Below are positions 60,774 through 64,000 of a stretch of 64,000 bases of DNA, in pieces. The notes under the pieces were generated by a model. That model had not been told where the DNA came from and did no database searches. It was given only the letters and a program-made list of their open reading frames with translations. The position numbers were made by a program, and so were the translations under genes. Positions within the stretch are counted from its first letter, which is position 1. The number at the start of each line of letters is the position of its first letter. Origin of the DNA: CBDCMJ01 sp965218875 (GTDB lineage Bacteria; Chloroflexota; Dehalococcoidia; Lucifugimonadales; UBA3495); contig OZ244707.1 of NCBI GenBank assembly GCA_965218875.1, forward strand, positions 744,001 to 808,000, read 5' to 3'.

Positions 60774-62006
60774 CTAGCCCTCGGTCTCCACGTCCAGCTG
60801 AAAGTCCCGGTGCAGCAGCCTGACGGCCTCGTGGGCCTGGTCCTCGCGGATGATGCAGGAGATGCGGATTTCGGAGGTGGTGATCATGTCGATGTTTATC
60901 CGGCCGTCAGCCAGCACCCGGAACATCCTCGACGCGTAGCCGGGGGTGTTCTGCATCCCGGACCCCACGATGCTAACCGCGGCCAGGGTGGCGTCGGTCA
61001 CCACCCCGGCGGCGTCCAGGTCGTGGAGCACCGCCTTGACCTCGGTCTCCGCCCGGGGCAAGTCGGCGCGGCTTACCGTAAAGCTGATGTCGGTGGTGCG
61101 GTCCTCGCTGGTGTTCTGCACGATGGTGTCCACGCTGATGCCAACCCGGGCCAGGGGTTCGAACAGGGCGGCGGCAACCCCAGGCCGGTCGGGCGCGGAG
61201 CGGATGGTGATTTTGGCCACGTTGGAGTTCAACGCTATCCCGGTTACCTTGATCCTGTTCTCCATGCCAACCCTGTCCCGTTCCTGGTGAATGAGCGTGC
61301 CAGTGGCGTTGCCAAAGCTGGAGGCCACGTAAATGGGCACGTTATAGTAGGCGCCCAACTCGATGGAGCGGGGACTCATCTTGGCCCCATAGCTGGCGAG
61401 TTCCAGCATCTCCTCGTAGCCGATCTCGTCCAGCTTGCGGGCGCGCGGGGCCACCCTGGGATCGGCGGTGTAAATGCCGTCCACGTCGGTATAGATCTCA
61501 CAGCGGGCGGCCCCCAGCGCGGCGGCCAGGGCCACGGCTGTGGTGTCCGAGCCTCCCCGGCCCAGGGTGGTCACGTCCTGGTTGTCGGTGATTCCCTGGA
61601 AGCCGGCCACCACCACCAGCTTGCCGCCCTCAAGCTCCACTTTCACCCGGGCGGTATCGATGCTATGGATGCGCGCCTTGCCGTACACCGTGTCGGTGCG
61701 GATTCCGGCCTGGGAGCCGCTCAAGCTGACCGCGTCGCACCCCAACGTGCGCAGGGCCATCGCCAGCAGGGTGCTGGACACCAACTCCCCGGTGGAGAGG
61801 AGCAGGTCCAGCTCCCTGGGGTCCGGGTCCGGGGATACGGTGTGGGCCAGCCGGATCAGGTCGTCGGTGGTCTGCCCCATGGCGGACACGACGGCAACCA
61901 CCCGGGCGCCCCGGCCTTTCGCTCCAGCGATGCGCCGGGCGACGTTGTTAATCTTATCGGCGTCCTCCACCGACGTGCCGCCGTATTTCTGGACGATCAG
62001 CTCCAA
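60774..62006 (-). CDS. lysC: Aspartate kinase
   Basis: Monofunctional aspartokinase, 410 aa, first step of the Lys/Thr/Met pathway. Kinase domain about 1-240: VQKYGGTSVED, GFQGITDNQDVTTLGRGGSDTTAVALAAAL, YTDVDGIYTADPR. Two C-terminal ACT domains follow (about 265-405), so allosteric control by Lys and/or Thr is likely. A TTG start at 62006 with GGGAG. It follows thrB by 46 bases in the same operon. Confidence 0.95.
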   Translation of the reverse strand: MELIVQKYGGTSVEDADKINNVARRIAGAKGRGARVVAVVSAMGQTTDDLIRLAHTVSPDPDPRELDLLLSTGELVSSTLLAMALRTLGCDAVSLSGSQAGIRTDTVYGKARIHSIDTARVKVELEGGKLVVVAGFQGITDNQDVTTLGRGGSDTTAVALAAALGAARCEIYTDVDGIYTADPRVAPRARKLDEIGYEEMLELASYGAKMSPRSIELGAYYNVPIYVASSFGNATGTLIHQERDRVGMENRIKVTGIALNSNVAKITIRSAPDRPGVAAALFEPLARVGISVDTIVQNTSEDRTTDISFTVSRADLPRAETEVKAVLHDLDAAGVVTDATLAAVSIVGSGMQNTPGYASRMFRVLADGRINIDMITTSEIRISCIIREDQAHEAVRLLHRDFQLDVETEG

Positions 62007-62052
62007 ACCGCAAGCTCCCTAAAGCATGGAGTACCACCAGGCGGGCCCGTGT

Positions 62053-62970
62053 TCACTCCTCAAGCAGGTGCGCCCCTTGCATCGTGGGCCGCGTCACGTG
62101 GACCCGGCCGGCGACGTTCGCTTGCCTGGCCGTGTCGGCCATCTCGTAGGCCACGGTCATCTCCCGGCCCTGGGCCAGGGCCAGCACCGTGGAGCCGCTC
62201 CCCGACAGAAAGACTCCCAGGGCTCCCGCCTTGAGAGCGGCGTTGAACAGCAGCTTCATCGCCGGAAACAGCGGCCGGCGGTAAGGTTGATGGAGACGGT
62301 CTTCCGTAGCCACTGCCAGGTAGGCCGGCCTGTTGGTGGCCATTCCCGCCACCAGCAAGGCCGTGCGGCTGATGTTGTGGACCGCGTCCGCCATGGAAAC
62401 CTTCTCCGGCAGTACGGCCCTGGCGGCCGAGGTGGGTATTCTGTGTTCCGGTATGAACAACACGGCGCTCAGGTCCGCCGGCGTGGCAATGGGCGCGGTG
62501 TAGACCCTGTCCTGCTCCCTGACCACCAGTTGCAACCCGCCGTGGACCGCCGCCGCCACGTTGTCCGGGTGCCCCTCGATGGTGGCGGCCATCTCCAGCA
62601 GGTCGCTGCTGCCGAAGGGCCTGCCGCAGTAGACGTTGGCGGCGACCAGTCCCCCGGCAATGGCTGCGGCGCTGCTGCCCAACCCCCGCTCCAGCGGTAC
62701 TTGGTTGTGGCAGCGAAGCCGCAGCGACGGCATGTCCCGGCCGGCTTCCCGGAACAGGAAGCTCATGGCCCGGTACACCAGGTTGTCTTCGCCGGCGGCC
62801 AGGTCGCCGGACCCCTCTCCGCTTACCTCAACCAACGGGCCGTCGTCGTCAGGTCTTTGGGATACTTCCAAACGGTTCCACAGGTCGAGAGCCAGGCCCA
62901 GGCAGTCGTAGCCCGGGCCCAGGTTGGCGGTGGTGGCGGGAGCGACGACCCGGATGAGGGAGCTATTCAT
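62053..62970 (-). CDS. thrB: Homoserine kinase
   Basis: 305-aa GHMP kinase that phosphorylates homoserine for threonine synthesis. ATP loop PLERGLGSSAAAIAGG (about 91-106), N-terminal RVVAPATTANLGPGYDCLGLAL and C-terminal GALGVFLSGSGSTVLAL are all present. ATG at 62970. It is transcribed with lysC downstream and the phosphatase-superfamily gene upstream (57-base gap). Confidence 0.95.
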   Translation of the reverse strand: MNSSLIRVVAPATTANLGPGYDCLGLALDLWNRLEVSQRPDDDGPLVEVSGEGSGDLAAGEDNLVYRAMSFLFREAGRDMPSLRLRCHNQVPLERGLGSSAAAIAGGLVAANVYCGRPFGSSDLLEMAATIEGHPDNVAAAVHGGLQLVVREQDRVYTAPIATPADLSAVLFIPEHRIPTSAARAVLPEKVSMADAVHNISRTALLVAGMATNRPAYLAVATEDRLHQPYRRPLFPAMKLLFNAALKAGALGVFLSGSGSTVLALAQGREMTVAYEMADTARQANVAGRVHVTRPTMQGAHLLEE

Positions 62971-63027
62971 ATGGGGAGTCGGGGCCTTGTCTTGAAGGTG
63001 GCGCTCACCGGGGCACGCCGGGGCCCT

Positions 63028-64000
63028 TCAGGCTAGCACCCGCTGGAAGACGTACCGGCCCAGGTCTCGATTTTCTCGAAATTCGAACCCGTCGAAGTCG
63101 CCGCCAAAGCCGATAATGGGCACCCGCTCTTCGTACAAAGAGCCGTGAGACCGGAGCCTCTCAGGCATTGCCACCTGGGCCGGGTCCCCGAAGACAACCC
63201 CCTCCGAACCCATGACCATGACGTCCCCTATGCGGCTGGGCATCAATCGAAACTCCCGGGCGGCCTCATCCCTGGGCACAGCCCGGTCCACGCCATCCAG
63301 GTCGTTGAGGGCTTCCACGGCGTCGGCAACAACCGCATCTTCCAAGTAAACGTAGATGCAGCCGCCCAGGTTGGAGTGATGCACGGTGTACCTGTCCTTT
63401 ATGATGGGCACCGCTTTGGCCGGGATGCCCCGCTGCGCCAACGCCTCTTCCAGGTTGATCATGCGCGTTTTCGTCGACATCCCATGGTCGGCGGTAACCA
63501 TTACTTGCACTTCCGGCAGGCTGTCCACCAGCTTGCCGATGGCCTCGTCCAACAGCCAAAGGTGCCGCGCGGACTCGGGTTCATCGGGGGCATAGGTGTG
63601 CATGGCGTAGTCGGTGGTGGTCAGGTACACCAGGTCATAGGGCTCCGACGAAAGCACGTAGCGGGCGGCGTCGACAACCCACTGATTGACTTCGACAGAA
63701 TAGACCGGCGGCGGTTCCCCCACACCCTGGGCCACCCACTCAGGGGGCTGCTCCGAGGAGACACTGAGAGTTGCGCCGTTGCTCAGCAGGCGGCGCAGCT
63801 TGTCCTTGGCGGTAACCAGCAGCGAGCGGGCCCCCACTGCCTGGGCCCGCTGGAACATGTTGGGGCTCTCCACGAGGTCCCCGGCCTCCATGTAGTGCTC
63901 CACACCGTTTTCCCGGTCCAGCCAGTAGTTGGAGGTGATTCCGTGACTCAGGGGATAGCTGGCAGTGATCAGGGACACGTTGTTCACGTTGGTCACGGTG
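63028..64000 (-). CDS. Alkaline phosphatase-superfamily (nucleotide pyrophosphatase-like) protein, 5' partial
   Basis: C-terminal part of at least 324 aa; the frame is open to the right edge, so the start is outside. Seen are TNVNNVSLITASYPLSHGITSNYW, typical of type I phosphodiesterases just after the nucleophile, then LVYLTTTDYAMHTYAP (metal Asp and His) and VMVTADHGMSTKTRMINL (metal DH). It probably hydrolyses phosphodiesters, pyrophosphates or phosphonoesters. The GTG at 63996 is not the start. Confidence 0.85.
   Translation of the reverse strand, partial: TVTNVNNVSLITASYPLSHGITSNYWLDRENGVEHYMEAGDLVESPNMFQRAQAVGARSLLVTAKDKLRRLLSNGATLSVSSEQPPEWVAQGVGEPPPVYSVEVNQWVVDAARYVLSSEPYDLVYLTTTDYAMHTYAPDEPESARHLWLLDEAIGKLVDSLPEVQVMVTADHGMSTKTRMINLEEALAQRGIPAKAVPIIKDRYTVHHSNLGGCIYVYLEDAVVADAVEALNDLDGVDRAVPRDEAAREFRLMPSRIGDVMVMGSEGVVFGDPAQVAMPERLRSHGSLYEERVPIIGFGGDFDGFEFRENRDLGRYVFQRVLA

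Noticed and set aside
60810..62234. Long plus-strand frame (474 codons) opposite lysC
   Set aside because: Shadow of lysC; His/Gly/Val-rich composition without any domain.

Overview
The window is GC-rich, gene-dense bacterial chromosome. Six luciferase-like flavin/F420 monooxygenases, paired MaoC/FAS1-like dehydratases, two acetyl-CoA synthetases, an acyl-CoA dehydrogenase and a pyrophosphate-type phosphofructokinase recall a heterotrophic Chloroflexota of the Dehalococcoidia/SAR202 kind, where flavin monooxygenase expansions are known. This placement is inferred from gene content; no rRNA is present. The edge genes (2..1021 and 63028..64000) are cut by the window.

Layout. 1-7.5 kb: two monooxygenases, msrB, three tRNAs (Leu-UAA, Cys-GCA, Leu-GAG), a tandem MaoC-like pair, a DUF2007-like membrane protein and a HAD hydrolase. 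7.5-18 kb: Rieske protein, a small element with terminal inverted repeats, sulfite-oxidase-like molybdoenzyme, PPi-type PFK, SDR plus acyl-CoA dehydrogenase, a rhodanese with an in-frame TGA at its catalytic Cys position (candidate selenoprotein), and acs. 16.4-20.3 kb: retropepsin-like protein, HsdR_N-type nuclease, vapB with a vapC stub, gamma-glutamyltransferase. 20.8-28.5 kb: peroxiredoxin, hydrolases, a monooxygenase, pstB, and a siroheme reductase-hemD operon behind a structured leader with an intrinsic terminator. 28.9-34.4 kb: small proteins and two monooxygenases. 34.7-39.1 kb: a defence cluster of TIR-like protein, nuclease-methyltransferase and MazF-like toxin, with lesions. 39.5-44 kb: monooxygenase, two coupled acetylxylan-esterase-like hydrolases, Zn-alcohol dehydrogenase. 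44-50 kb: a phosphonate-type cluster (O-methyltransferase, PEP mutase, PhnW-type aminotransferase, second methyltransferase, MFS exporter upstream). 50.4-54.9 kb: second acs, then GmrSD-type restriction gene (frameshifted) and a HEPN-like protein. 54.9-64 kb: a DapA/MfnB/TusA three-domain fusion, speD-speE, a TPR protein, glycosyltransferase, lysC, thrB and an alkaline-phosphatase-superfamily gene.

Intergenic regions carry two kinds of dispersed repeat: ends with the consensus CCAGGGTCATTYRATTGT, sometimes in inverted pairs bounding 180-460 bp elements, and REP-like hairpin sequences containing variants of GATTCCTCGCTGCGCT. Genes of central metabolism look intact. Lesions cluster in defence and toxin genes. 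Two of them are single-base losses in homopolymer runs and could be assembly errors.

The observations most worth checking are the candidate selenocysteine rhodanese, the DapA-MfnB-TusA fusion, the PEP mutase cluster without an adjacent phosphonopyruvate decarboxylase, and the attenuator-like leader of the siroheme reductase.
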